64,000 bases of DNA from positions 5,073,501 through 5,137,500 of the forward strand of contig CAMQGK010000001.1 of NCBI GenBank assembly GCA_947000775.1. Reading direction: 5' to 3'. Within the stretch, counting starts at the first letter, position 1. Every line of letters starts with the position of its first letter. The notes below the pieces were generated by a model. The model did not search any database. It had not been told where the DNA came from and was given only the letters and a program-made list of their open reading frames with translations. The position numbers and the translations under genes are program-made. The stretch comes from Pterois miles. Its lineage: Eukaryota; Chordata; Actinopteri; Perciformes; Scorpaenidae. Shown here in pieces: positions 1 through 12,000 of the stretch.

Positions 1-1525
1 TTGAGTATGTCTTTCAGTAAGTGCTCTTCATCTCTCTCTCCTCTCACTCACTGAAGGTTCTTTCGAACAACGTGACAACGCCACCACTGTGCTCTGAAAC
101 CTGTTATTTCCGATGGTTTGCACCGCGCCATGACGGCTTTTCGCTACATTGAGCAAAGCCCAACTTTGGGCTGTGAGCTGCTTTTCTGCCAGGAAACTAC
201 ATTCGGTGTAGCTCTGTTGTCGTCCAGGTGGAAACAGTAGAGCTATTAGATGCTGTACAGAGCCAGAAACAGGTTGTGATCACAGAAAGGTAAAAAGAAA
301 ATTATTAGCATGAAATCTGCAGAAATATACAATATTGTGACATCAGGAGGAAACCAGGAGAGAACGGTGAAAAACGTGAGTCTCCCAGGACAATTGTGAG
401 GGTTGGCAAGTACGCTATAAAGTATCCTGACAGTAGTGCATGAGACAGGTAATCTGAAAAAAAAAAAAAAAAATCATGTGCCTCCGTGTCTTCCGGTGCT
501 CCTAAACAACCAATCAGAGAAGTGCTCAGAGCAGCTGTCAAACAGCGCTGATCAAATATGAATCAATACTGTTACTGTAATGACTATTTCTCTCCTCAGA
601 TGTTTTCAGAAACATCTTGTAGTTACTGTTTAGCTGTAAAATGAGAAAGTTTGTGACCCGGCAGCCATGTTGAGATCAATTGAAGAAATACCAAGCACCG
701 CCCACCAGCCAGAGCACAGCCAATAGGAACACTCTCTCTCTGAAATGACCTGTGATTGGTCAAAGTCTCCCGTCACAAGATTTTGTAAATCAGAATTCTG
801 ATTCAAAATCAGAAGTACGCTCAGATTGACTTTTGATTCACGGACTAACAAGAAAATAAATAAATCTGGCATGAATGCAAATACATGAATGAAAATAAAT
901 GTTTTCTGACGCTGCTAATGTTTTTTTTTTAATGTTTTTAAACACATGGATAAAACCTTTTTTTAGCCTATGGTAAATTGAGAAGCACAAAATGTATTCT
1001 TCTTTTATTTAATCAAATCAGTAGGTAGGTAGGCAAGAATTTACTTAATAAAACTTTATGGAAAACTGTGGAGGCTAAACCCAGTATTTCCCTAATATTT
1101 CATGGCTTGTTACCTCGGTGATGATGGAATGCCCAATATTCCCCAATACTTTATGTGACAAATTTACATTTTCTGTATTTTACAAGAAAAAAAGAAGCAG
1201 ATTAAACCTATCCTGTTTCTTACCTTTGACCCATTTGATTTGTCTGGATGGTGGTGGTCCTAATCAGTCCAAACAAAAATAAATAAGATACAACTTCTAA
1301 TACAGATTTCCATCTACAATTGAAAGTATTTCATTGTGGATATATTCTGTACCTGTAATTTATATGGTTAAACTTTTACAGATGCAGATTTTTGTATTCA
1401 TTCTAACACAACTTAATGAAAAGCCTAATTCAGCTAAAGAATGTTATAGTGAAAGTATTATGTGTAGTAATGTGGTATAAACAGAAGATCCTATTTGAGT
1501 TGGCTACTCCGTCCATCCGTTAACT
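1..1525. other. Intergenic, no gene seen
   Basis: A/T-rich sequence with one short repeat match (535-600), a run of A near 458-474, and no open frame with coding character or paired splice sites. Confidence 0.6.
535..600 (+). repeat. Dispersed repeat fragment shared with 35796-35862
   Basis: 'cagcgctgatcaaatatgaa', 'tgttactgtaatg' and 'ctatttctctc' recur with few changes in the dnaaf9 intron at 35796-35862. The repeat may be longer here. No coding content. Confidence 0.5.
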
Positions 1526-1690
1526 GTAACTGCTTATCCTGTTCAGGGTCGCGGGGGAGCCGATCCCAGCTGACACCGGGCGAAGGAGGGGTTCACCCTG
1601 GACACGTCGGCAGACTATCGCAGGGCTGACACATGGAGACAACCATTCACGCTCACATTCACACCTATGGGCAATTTAGAGTCATCTATT
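1526..1690 (-). repeat. SINE-like repeat, truncated copy
   Basis: This matches the tail half of the repeat at 6883-7257 in reverse: 'gccgatcccagctgacaccg', 'ccctggacacgtcgg' and 'cattcacgctcacattcac' are recognisable. The tRNA-like head is missing. Confidence 0.6.
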
Positions 1691-1765
1691 TACCGAACCT
1701 GCATGTCCGCAGGCTTGTTAAAGTATATTGTACAACCACTTGGATGCTCTTTCTGCCCGTTTTGT

Positions 1766-2525
1766 GGTAGTGATGGGCGGTCCGGCTCTTTTCAAAGATT
1801 CAGCTCCCTTAGAAAAGCCAACTCTGACGGCTCCCAAATGGCTCTCCATTTAGTATCACTCAGAGCCCTCTATATTAGCCTAATTTAGCAGTTATGAATG
1901 GTTTGTGTTGGTAAGCAATTTTTCATTCACAGATTTCATAGAACCTTATTTTTATGCATTTTTTCATGACAAAAAAATACACAGTTACTATTGTTTAACA
2001 TTTTAATCAAAGATTTAAATGAACAACTGCACACAGAACCACAGCAAAAAAAATAAGGGCCAAAGTCTTCTGTGCAGGTTTGTTGTTGACCATGCTCTGA
2101 CAGATATTTTCATTTTACAAATTCTGCACTCAGCTTTGCAAATGTCTCCAATATCACTGAAATGCAGCAGATGCTGCCTCTCTCTCCGTTTTCACTCATT
2201 TCTTCACTTTTTCCCGACGCCCCTGCATTTAAATCTCTGCTGCTCTGTGTGTCCCTGGCCTGTATCACCACACTTGCTGTCTTTGGAGGGTCTGCCCCAC
2301 TTCCTTCTTTCACATAATGGTATGATCCTAGTCTGTCCTTGCATGTGATTGGCCGCATGGAGTGTCCATCAAAATAAAGTCCCGCCCCTGCCTGCATGGA
2401 TTCTCAGCAGAGCTGAGCAGGAGCGGCTGAAGATTCGGCTCTCCTTGATGGGAGTCGGCTCTTCTTGTTCACCACAAACAATCGTTTCTTAGAGCCGGCT
2501 CGTTCGCAAACGACACATCACTACC
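1766..2525. mobile_element. Non-autonomous hAT-like element (760 bp)
   Basis: Perfect 10-bp inverted ends GGTAGTGATG and CATCACTACC bound a stretch with subterminal 'cggctc' repeats: CGGCTCTTTTC and CGGCTCCCAAA at the left, GAGCCGGCTCG at the right. The same subterminal motifs flank the element at 45463-46670, which still holds transposase remains. No coding capacity of its own is visible. A clear 8-bp target duplication was not found. Confidence 0.6.
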
Positions 2526-2536
2526 AACAACTCAAA

Positions 2537-2680
2537 AGGTGCAGTGTGCAGGATTTGGCGGCATCTAGCGGTGAGGATGAAGATTGCAACCAACTGAGAC
2601 ATCATCTGGGTGCCAAGCATGCAGCAGAGCTATAGTGGCCGACGTGAAGATACGAACGGCCCGATCTAGAGCTAGTGTTT
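2537..2680 (+). mobile_element. TTAAAGG-type MITE, 5' fragment
   Basis: 'aggtgcagtgtgcaggattt', 'ggcatctagcggtgagg' and 'tgccaagcatgcagcagagc' parallel the left part of the 18221-18685 element. It abuts the hAT-like element that ends at 2525. Confidence 0.5.
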
Positions 2681-4237
2681 TACACTCTGTGAAAAATATA
2701 CCACAACTATATCCAAATAATCCAGATTTACTGTACAGTACCACGAGTATTTCTATGAGGTTCATACTGTACTGTAGCGTCTGTGGTATTATAACCACAG
2801 GGTGTGTTTTCCATTGGTAAAACAATGCATTAAAATTACAATGTATAGAACCAATCCATTATTACAGAGGCTGGCCAGCTGTCCAGATTATGCTGTCCTT
2901 AAGCTGCATCCACCAGCTGTTGATCGGGGAGCTGCTATCAGCTGAGTGCTGGAGTTCCCGGCTGTGGTGGGTATGTTTGGATACTTACAGGGGTTCTTTA
3001 ATTATTCCATACAAAGAGCCCTCAGGTAGATGTGCTTTATACAGTGCTCACTTATTAGAGCACTCTTACAAAAGTTGTATCCCAGAGATTGTATCTGATC
3101 AAACTTGGAGTTGTATCTGTCGGCGGGAGTCAGCCTTTTGATCATAGCAGTCGTACTGCGCTCTGCAACTTTCTCGTTTTCTCTCACAATTTCCTGTAAA
3201 AAACTAAAGTCCAAGTTAGAAACCTTCTTGTTTTAATGGACTCCGATTGCAGCTCCAGCTGCATCAACACAGCACTGCCACTGCAGTAATGACTGAATCA
3301 GCTTTTTATCCTCTAAAAATAGACAGAATCAGGGGTCTCATGTCCACGTGAGATTTAGAGAAGCTCTTTCCTGCCTTCATGTCCAGCAGGGTGCAATGTG
3401 CTCTTGTTCTTGATCTTCTCAAAATGACGCATGTTTTGACTGCTGTTGCTGCCACAATAACGAGAAGCAAGACAGCTGAGGACATTACGCCAGCTCCAAG
3501 TTAGTTATAGAATAGATTTTAAAGTGCCTCTGCTAGTTTAGAAAATCACACAACAGCCAAAGGCCAAAATATGTTTTTGATATGTTTGAAGAATATGAAC
3601 CCAGTTGGTCCCTGAGATCTAAAGAAAACAGATTGTTGTGCCTCCGGTCAGAAGCAAACACGGTGACGGTGGATTTAGCAACTATGCTGCATACACCCAG
3701 GACCACCTCATGATGCACCCTAACTTTAGCCACATTCAAGTCTAAATATCAAATTATCTTATTTACCATGTGATATAGTACCGGGATCCGATCCAGTTTT
3801 CCCCAGTGTTTCCTGGTGGTTTCCCTGCCCTGTTGTTTCTTGTTCTGGCTGCGTATGTATGGGCTGGTGTAGGTGGGCATCTCCAGTCTCCTCCTCGGGG
3901 CGTTTGCAGCTGGCACACCTCACAGCAATCTTCAATCATTCAACCTCTGCAGTATATCTACCTTGGTATTCCTTCCATACTCCACCAGATCATCCAGTCA
4001 CCCACCGTGGTAGCGCACGTTTCAGGCCAACTACTTTTGAACCTAGTTTTTCTACGAGTCAGACTTTTTGAACGCAGTCTTTTCCTGTGCACAGTCCTGC
4101 AGTCTCCTGGTGTCATGCGTTTGATTAATTTCCTCCACTGCACTTTAATTTCATTTTCTTCTAAATTAGTGCTGTCAGATTCAAACATGATAACAACACC
4201 TTAATGCAGATTCATTTTAACACAACTAATTTTTAGG
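2681..4237. other. Intergenic, no gene recognised
   Basis: Short frames here lack family resemblance. The 3785-4130 part has a higher G+C content, and its 132-codon frame has an early hydrophobic stretch but no recognised homology. It may be an unassigned repeat. Confidence 0.5.
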
Positions 4238-4625
4238 TTGTAGTGGGCTCAGTTTTAAAGTTAGAGTGAAGATACAGACATCATATAAAACTAAAAAACC
4301 TAATGGACCCATTGGTGCCAACCATGTCATACTAAATTGTCGCAACACTTTCGCTAAATTTTGACGAGGAATAACTGTCATGGCCATTTTCAAAGGGGTC
4401 CGTTGACCTCTGACCTCAAGATATGCGAATGTAAATGGGTTCTATGGGTACCCACCAGTCTCCCCTTTACAGACATGCTCACTTTGACAGACACACTGAC
4501 ACACTGACAGCTGTTGTTGCCTGTTGGGCTGCAGTTTGCCACGTTATGATCTTATGAGCACATATTTTTTATGCTAAATGAATAAATGAACAATCATGCA
4601 ATCAATCATGATTAATAGCCGTAAA
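4238..4625 (+). repeat. DR1-bearing dispersed repeat, copy 1
   Basis: Shared blocks are 'tcatggccattttcaaaggg', 'ccagtctcccctttacagac' and 'cagctgttgttgcctgttgg'. It carries TGACCTCTGACCT at 4404-4416, which is AGGTCA-G-AGGTCA on the other strand. No coding potential. Confidence 0.65.
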
Positions 4626-4802
4626 TGTATTCTTTTTTAATGCTAATGGTTCTTGGATTTTTATTAAAAAAACAAACAAAAACAAAACATCTTTGGCTTT
4701 TAATTCAGGTTTGTTGTTATTCAGATTAGCTGGAAACTAAATGGATAAGTTCAGCATGAAAGTTCATTCTTGACAAAAACAAATCAAGGTGCACTTACTT
4801 AC

Positions 4803-4932
4803 TTTTTTCTGGACTTTCAGCATCTCACTGTCTTCCTCTGCAGATGGAGTTTGTGCCGTAGACATGGACATAGTTCAGTCCACAGGTGACTGTGTGGGTG
4901 TTCAGTAGGAGCGGGGGGTTGAGGAAGACCAA
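4803..4932 (-). other. Candidate 5' exon of an unidentified minus-strand gene
   Basis: On the minus strand an acceptor-like TTTATCTACAG ends at 4933 and a strong donor GTAAGTAAG begins at 4802. Between them ATG at 4871 opens 23 codons, MSMSTAQTPSAEEDSEMLKV then QKK, with no stop up to the donor. I do not recognise the peptide. No downstream exon is convincing between 1 and 4800, so any such gene would continue beyond the left edge. It may be chance. Confidence 0.25.
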
Positions 4933-4933
4933 C

Positions 4934-6882
4934 TGTAGATAAAACAGTAAGAGGACATTGAGTGACTGTTAAATTACAGCGATAAGTCTCCTACTATACA
5001 ACATTTAAATTGTTCTAGGAGTGTCGCCCTGTCATCGGTCTTCAAGTAATGAGAATAAAAAACATTTATATTTGTGTGTGGCAATATACCGTTATTTATG
5101 ATAACTGTGATATTTAAAAATTTAATATTTATATAATGTTAATAATACATGACAATACTGTATAAATAATAACCTTAAATGATTGTACATATATAATTAT
5201 GGTGACAAATTCACCTCCTTACACTCCTATTTTGAGTGTAATTCATTAGCCAGAATGCACAATAAATAAAGATGAATTTATTGATAGCATGATTATTTTG
5301 TTAAATTCTCTATAGCTATCACGATAATATTGTTAGTGTGAATTCTTATGGCCACAATAATCATGCAGTGAAAATCTGGAAATCTGCTGCTTTGCTGTAA
5401 TTTTTGATCCCAGGAGCAAAGTTGTGGATGTACATTTAGTGACCACTGTACTGGAAACACAGTATGTAGTATTCACTTCAATGATAAAAATGCTCTAAAT
5501 TTAAGAAGCCATCTTTGTCTGAGAGTGAACAGTGTGAAAGGTTGCTGAATCTAAAGCTCCCGAACCCAAAAGGGACTGAAATCCATATTTTCTGACTATA
5601 ATAAATTCACTAATGCCTGGAAGCAGATTAGCATTCCCCCTTTTCAGCCTGCAGTGATTTCCTTTTCATATCGGTGCTCCTCATCTCCCCTCCGAGTGTT
5701 TCACCTCTCTGAGCTGGAGAGAATCCCCCCCTGCTCCTCTGCTCTCCCTAATAAGCCAGAGCGAGATTCCTTGGCTGACAGCTGTTCCAGATGGCATTAT
5801 TACTCGGCGCTCTCACAGTCAGCTGGCTCCGGATCAGGATCCACCACCGGTGGAGGTGGCTGTCCCTCCGCCGTGCCCACACGTCAACATCAACACCGGC
5901 ATATGGCAGCGTTATGTAATACTGGATCTGTGGGGGTTAGGCGTTACGCTGATCAACCAACAAGTTCTCCTTCTTTCTCTTCACGTTTGTGGTGGTTCAG
6001 TTTGACAAAAGCTGGGTTCCCTTTCTGAAGTATTTATGTTTGCACACAGACGTTTAAAGCACTGGATATGAACGTAGAAGATGACAGACAGGACTGAACA
6101 GTTATTAAAGTATACTTAAGACTGTCAGGTCCCCATGCATGTCTCTGTTTTGCTCAGTTTACTTATATATTTCACCTATATTTAAAACATTTTCTTGATC
6201 TTTCCTGTCGGGTTATATAAACTTTCACTTTCCTATATGTTAAATCTTTTTGTAAATCTGTTCCTCCACAGTCTCCTACTGCTCATCCCCCTGAGGATCG
6301 CCCTTTTAACAGCCTGTCAATCTAAAATGATATATTTTTACTATAAAAACAGTACATGACATGTGTAATGTAAAAGTGATCACTGATATTGACGAAGCCG
6401 CAGAGAATTACCACCCAGAACTGTCCCTTCATCCTGCAGGACTCTTCAGCTCCTGAGCTCATCGCTTGTCACTCATCACTACCTTTATTTACATTTGTAT
6501 ACTGTGACAGTATGTGTGTATATACTGTATGTATAATATACTGTACATATATATGTAGCCTTTTCATTACTACATTACATTATCATTACATACTACATTC
6601 CTGTTTATACCTCTGTGTACTTTACTTCTGTTCATGCATGTATTGTACACACTACATCCCGTTGACATTCAGTTTTCCTCCTAAAATACTAAAAGAAATT
6701 ACATTCACGTCAGTATTTTATATTTACTTGTATTTAAATTTATATGAATCCATATTTTTACATTTATCTTTTATACTTAACTGCACTATTCTATGCCTTA
6801 GAATATAATTTTGCTTTTACTTTTACTTGTGTAATTTCCCCTTTTATTTAAAAATAATTTATGAACACTGTTGTAGGAAAGG
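4934..6882. other. Intergenic, no gene recognised
   Basis: The 5640-6020 stretch is richer in G+C than its surroundings and could be a promoter or 5' UTR for the candidate exon at 4803-4932, but I see no promoter motif. The rest is A/T-rich. Confidence 0.45.
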
Positions 6883-7257
6883 GCTGCACGGTGGTGTAGT
6901 GGTTAGCGCTGTCGCCTCACAGCAAGAGGGTCGCAGGTTCGATTCCAGCTTGCAGCTCTTCTGTGTGGAGTTTGCATGTTCTCCCCGTGTAAGCGTGGGT
7001 TTTCTCCGGGTACTCCGGCTTCTTCCCACCATCCAAAGACATGCTGTTTAGGTTAATTGATGACTCTAAATTGCCCGTAGGTGTGGATGTGAGCGTGAAT
7101 GGTTGTCTTGTCTATATGTTGTCTGTCTCTATGTGCCCTGCGATGGACTGGCGACCTGTCCAGGGTGTACCCTGCCTTCGCCCAATGCCAGCTGGGATCG
7201 GCTCCAGCCCCCCCGCGACCCCTAACGGGATAAGCGGTTGACAATGGATGGATGGAT
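6883..7257 (+). repeat. tRNA-headed SINE-like repeat, most complete copy
   Basis: The head has a B-box-like GGTTCGATTCC after a 'ggttagcgctgtcgcctcac' segment. The body has the fish-typical blocks for 'gtttgcatgttctcccc', 'gactctaaattgcccgtagg' and 'gcgatggactggcgacctgt'. The tail is a GGAT repeat. Orientation is plus. Family assignment is from recall of common fish repeats. Confidence 0.65.
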
Positions 7258-8026
7258 GTTGTAGGAAACTGAGACCAAAGATTTGCTGGAGTTGACAAAT
7301 GACCTTGAACCTTGAACAACTCTGCATTTCAGCTTGTTTGTGTTTTCTGGCCGATGCTCTTTTAGTTAACTCTCATCAGTGCCATAGAGTAGTTTTCGAC
7401 TGCAGCCGGCAGCTGTTTTTAGCTGTATAGCAAGCTGGTGAACATAGCGGCGTCCTCCACTGAGCATTGTACTCCTATAACAACAGGCAACTATTCGCTA
7501 ACATTGCATGTGATACTGGATGCTGGATTTGACTGTTTGAATGTGCAACCACTAATTTCACATCTCCTTTGTACACGTCTAATCTATCAGCAAACTGTAT
7601 GTAGTGAATAGTGTATTTCTGCATGTGACCGAAACAGAAGTGACTGAGCGTGTTTGATGTCGGCGTATGCCAGGACCCTTCATAAACTCTTCTTTGAACG
7701 GCCAACTCTGAACGCTGAATCTGACCCCTCCGTCTCACCCGACACGTGCTCACTCGCCAGCCTTCCCACCCGCACGTCATCGCCACACAAACGCACACAT
7801 TCACACTCAGCTCAGATATGCCGCAGTGTGTATCCACTGATTAGCCGACGCATGTACGGAGCACACGCATCAGAACATGCATCTGCAAGCCACACACACC
7901 CTTACAAATACACACACAGACGTCAAACTCCTCAGTTGGGGCTTACGCTATTGGCTGGTCTTAACTGCTTTGTAGTATTTTTAGGCCTGTTATTCTGGGG
8001 CCTGTCCTGGCAGGCCACAGGGGGAG
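7258..8026. other. Upstream region of the KY-type gene
   Basis: About 770 bases between the SINE-like repeat and the TATA box. It has CA-rich text at 7780-7920 and no convincing coding frame. Upstream control elements would be expected here but none is clear. Confidence 0.5.
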
Positions 8027-8034
8027 TATATAAG
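8027..8034 (+). promoter_or_regulatory. TATA box of the KY-type gene
   Basis: TATATAAG lies about 30 bases before a short stretch that ends in a strong splice donor at 8132/8133. This fits a TATA-driven, tissue-specific promoter with a start site near 8058-8062. The start site itself is inferred from spacing. Confidence 0.65.
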
Positions 8035-8059
8035 CCTCCCCCTGCTACGGGGGACCACT

Positions 8060-8132
8060 GAGAACACACAGTGGAAACATCTCTGCCCGACACTCCAGCA
8101 AACATCCAGCAGGCATTTTAAATCCTCTCAGG
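8060..8132 (+). other. Non-coding first exon of the KY-type gene (predicted)
   Basis: The segment between the inferred start site and the donor CTCAGG|GTAAGTC has no ATG that leads into the protein. It would splice to the acceptor TTGGTTAG at 9009, leaving a 5' UTR of about 90 bases. The 5' end is approximate. Confidence 0.5.
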
Positions 8133-8395
8133 GTAAGTCACTTTTAGGGATGTAACAACAGTTAAACTACCTAGACTGAGTTCACCCACCTTTATTTTTG
8201 TGTGTGTAAAACTAACATAAATCTGCATTTTGAAGAATTACCATGAACACTGAAGAAGTATCAGTGATTATAAAATGCTGTATGCTGTTTTGGGGGGAAT
8301 AAGTACTATCTTGATTTTATTTTACCAGTTGGACTGGATTTACTCCAACATGAGTGGTGATACCTTATGATATCCGTTGGGACCTTCACTTTAGT

Positions 8396-8590
8396 TGCAC
8401 TCCAGGAAGGTCAGAGGTCAGGGTCAGCTGCAGCACAGTGCCCAGAGAGCTGATAGGACTTTGTGAGCTGCTGAAGGACACTTGAGCTGGGCAGATACTT
8501 GCCAACACGGGGCTCCAGCCTGGGTCATCTGGTTGGAAGGACGGCCAGTATCTCCACTGTGCCAACCTGCTATCCCCTCAAAAGAACATT
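8396..8590 (+). repeat. Dispersed repeat fragment with DR1-like motif in KY intron 1
   Basis: The text resembles a common fish repeat tail: a ggtcag-rich stretch, then 'aggacacttgagctgggcag' and a decayed 'gggctc.agcctgggtc' block. It contains AGGTCAGAGGTCA at 8408-8420, a perfect DR1 nuclear-receptor half-site pair, followed by a further GGGTCA. Repeat assignment is by recall of similar sequences, not a search. Confidence 0.4.
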
Positions 8591-8944
8591 TTTCAACAGA
8601 TTACAATCACAACATGTTTGCCAACATTGCTCACGTATAAGACATGCTAAATACAGCCATCAAAATCGGCAGGTTCCTCACATACAAGAAGTTATAAGGT
8701 CACGCTAATCTGGTGAAGGCTTTGACTTTCTTTGCACTGTTTGCTGTGACAGTGACTAATGATTCCAACCTTTGTGCTCATTTCTGGTCATGAATAGACA
8801 TGATATAATTGCCAATTCATCACTGTCTTACACAGAACGCACTGTATAGAATATATGCTCTGCTTCACTCAGTGCAGATTGTGTAACAGTGCTGTGGATC
8901 TTTCCCACAGCATCTCTACCTGCTCACAGGATTAAGAACATCTG

Positions 8945-8954
8945 CTAAAAATAG
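8945..8954 (+). promoter_or_regulatory. MEF2-type site in KY intron 1
   Basis: CTAAAAATAG matches the MEF2 consensus YTA(A/T)4TAR at every position and lies 55 bases before the first coding exon. MEF2 drives muscle genes and KY is muscle-expressed in mammals, so the site is plausible. A ten-base match can arise by chance. A CAGCTG E-box lies at 8424-8429. Confidence 0.4.
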
Positions 8955-9015
8955 CTCCAAGAAAATGGCTTCTGTCTTTTGAATAGTGTCTATCCTTCTC
9001 TTTGGTTAGGACGCC

Positions 9016-9030
9016 ATGCTTCCAGCATAA
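9016..9030 (+). other. Four-codon upstream ORF overlapping the KY start codon
   Basis: The first ATG of the coding exon (9016, G at -3) opens ATG-CTT-CCA-GCA-TAA. The last A of that stop is the first A of the main ATG at 9030, giving TAATG. This overlap is the classic arrangement for termination-reinitiation and could lower or regulate translation. The reading frames are visible directly; the effect is inference. Confidence 0.5.
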
Positions 9031-12000
9031 TGTCAGCTAAAGTTGCAATTCAGAAGTTCTCCTTCCCCTTCTCCTGTGCTGCACAACTTCCTCAGCAAGA
9101 TGAGGTGACCCAGAAGGAATGCATACAGGTGAGGGCCCTGGAGCTTCATGACCTCCAGGAGCATCGAATCTTGAGCGAAGCGAGCCCCGTTGCCATCACA
9201 GGAGCTCTGGTACACAACGAGAACCAGGCCCAGGACAGTCCAAAGCCTCCACCTGGGGGAGACGTGGCAGCTGTCCGGGTCCCGGTCTGTGCTGAAGCTT
9301 CCCAGAGCGCTGTGATCTCCAGGAAGAGTGTTTTTGAGAAGCTGACGGTCGAAAGTGAAGATCAGCGTCCCGCAGCAAAGAGACAGCTGTCGTCCGAGAG
9401 CGCAGCCAGGACCATCACTGTGGTGAAGAAGAGCGCGGTGAGAAAGGAGGCGGAGGAGCACAGGCACCTGAAACCAAAAGCACACCTTGGACAGACGGTG
9501 TCGCCATGCCCTGCGGCGGGAGGGAAGAGGAGGCGTCGAAAGGACCTCTTCACCAACTCAGAGGTCTTCCACAGGGTTGACTCACATGTCATCAGGGCGG
9601 GAGCAGAGGTGACCACACTGACACAGCACATACTGGTGTAACTTATATAGGAAGTGCAGACATTTTTACTGTTACCGGGCAAAGTGCAAATCAACTTGCC
9701 ATTCACTTCTTGCTGGTAAAAACAGTCTGTAACCTCAACAGTAACTGCAACATCAGTCCGTGCTTCATCTGTACAGCTACAACATTATAGTCTATACTCC
9801 AGCACACCCAGTCTTAAATAAGAGGACATTTGCAGCGGGATGAATGAGAACCAGCGCTAACTAAGAACACCACAAACAAAGTCACGACAGAGATGGGTCT
9901 TTGTGCTCCTGAGTTCTGCAGGAGGAAATGATAACATCTACTCAACTACTGCAATAAAAAATATAACAAATGCTGGCAGCTCTCAGGCAGGACTCATATC
10001 CTTGAGCATGGATGAGTAACCTGGTTTATTCAATACTCTGAATGACACTGAAAGATGCTGGCAAACAGGATGATACTGAAAGATGATGAAAAACAAACTG
10101 TAGCAATGGGTTAACTGGAAGTTTTTGATGCTGAAAACAGAAAGACTTCATCTTCAGATATCTAGAATAATTAATCAATTACTTACGGGACTAATTACCT
10201 ATAAAAACACATTTTATCTAACAGTGAATATCTTTTGTGGGCGTGTGTGTTGCAGCTGAAGGAAAAGTGTGTGTATGATGTGAAGACGATTGCACAGAGC
10301 ATCACACAAGGAGCCAGAAATGAGCTGGAGAGGCTTCGTGCCATCTGGGTCTGGCTGTGCCACAACATCGGTGGGTATTTCACTGAACTTCAAATCCTGG
10401 TGTTCTGTAATACACCACATTTTACAGACAGTTTTAGGACAAGTAATCTATGTTTAAGAGCAGGTTGTATTGGAGTAAAAGGAGTACTGTGTTCCTAGAG
10501 TATGACGTGAGCGGGTACCTTGGACGCTCACAGAAGCTGAGCTCACCGGAGGAGGTGATAGCGGCCGGTCGGGGGGTGTGCTGCGGCTACTCCAGCCTCT
10601 GTACAGAGATGTGCAGGTAAACACAAAAAATCTTTAACCCTTAGAAGCCTGGTGTAGCATCAATGCTATGCTAGACATGTTTCTACAAAACATTACATAA
10701 CTTTGGAAGTGTTGATGATGTTAAAGGTGGAGTTGCACCCACCTTCACATGGATATCTGAAACCCTTAAATACAACTTTACATAAATTAAACAGAATTTA
10801 AAATAATAATAATAAAAATCCCTGGTAGACTATGGAGTTATTCAAGAAAAGTTTTTTCACTGGCGTTTATCTTTGTAAAATATGGTATTGTTACACAAAG
10901 GTAATGTGTGATGGTGACTTTACACTGCACCAGAAAGAAAGGTGTAGGTTCCCCTGATACATATGATGTATAACACTTGATGCTGATTCAAAGAATAAGC
11001 TTAAATTTAACAAAAACATAAAACTATCTCCAGGTGTTTCTTCTGTACATGTGGGATCTAGACGGTTAAAAGGGAGCACATTTAACTCATAGATATCACC
11101 ATGAAACTTCCCCAGTTGATTACTGATGAAGGTCATTATCTTTTTTATTACTAATTTTTGGAAATGTTATGTTTAAATGTGCAAATGAGGTATTATCTTA
11201 TTAAATATGTGCTAATTTGCATAATCTGAACAGAAATCTGAATATTGGATAAAGCCAAATTCAAAATTCTTGTTTCATTTTATCGACACATTAGAGTCAA
11301 AAATTTTTATCACTCCGTAATTCTGAAAATATTATCAACAGCCATAAAAAAAAGACTCTGTAGAGAGGACCCACTCCCTATGTGGATAGAAACGGCTCAA
11401 ACAAAAGCACAATGATTCTTATTATCAGGTGATTAGACACTGAAGAAAACACACTTACTCATCATCAACCGCTTATCCAGTGTTGGGTCATGGGGCCAAC
11501 AGCTCCAGCAGGGAAAACCCAAACTTCCCTTTCCCAGGCCACAGTAACCAGCTCTGACTGGGGGATCCCGAGGCGTTCCCAGGCCAGTGTGGAGATATAA
11601 TCTCCCCACCTAGTCCTGGGTCTTCCCTGAGGCCTCCTCCCAGCTGGTCGAACCTGGAACACCTCCCTAGGGAGGCTCCCAGGGGGGCATCCTTACCAGA
11701 TGCCTGAACCACCTCAACTGGTTCTTTTCAACGCAAAGTAGCAGCGGTTCTACTCCGAGTCCCTCACGGATAGCTGAGCTTGTACGGCCGCTTGTACTCG
11801 TGATCTAGTTCTTTCGGTCATGACCCAGACCTCATGACCATAAGTGGGAGTAGGAACAAAGACTGACCGGTAGATCGAGAGCTTTGCCTTCCGGTTCAGC
11901 TCATTTTTCATCACAACGGTGCGGTAAAGCGAACCGCCCCCGCTGCTCCGATTCGCCGGCCAATCTCACGGTCCATTGTCCCCTCACTCGTGAAAAAGAC

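Noticed and set aside
6938..6960. Possible tRNA gene from the B-box-like GGTTCGATTCC.
   Set aside because: It is the head of a SINE-like repeat with further copies in the window, and no cloverleaf with acceptor stem pairing is present.
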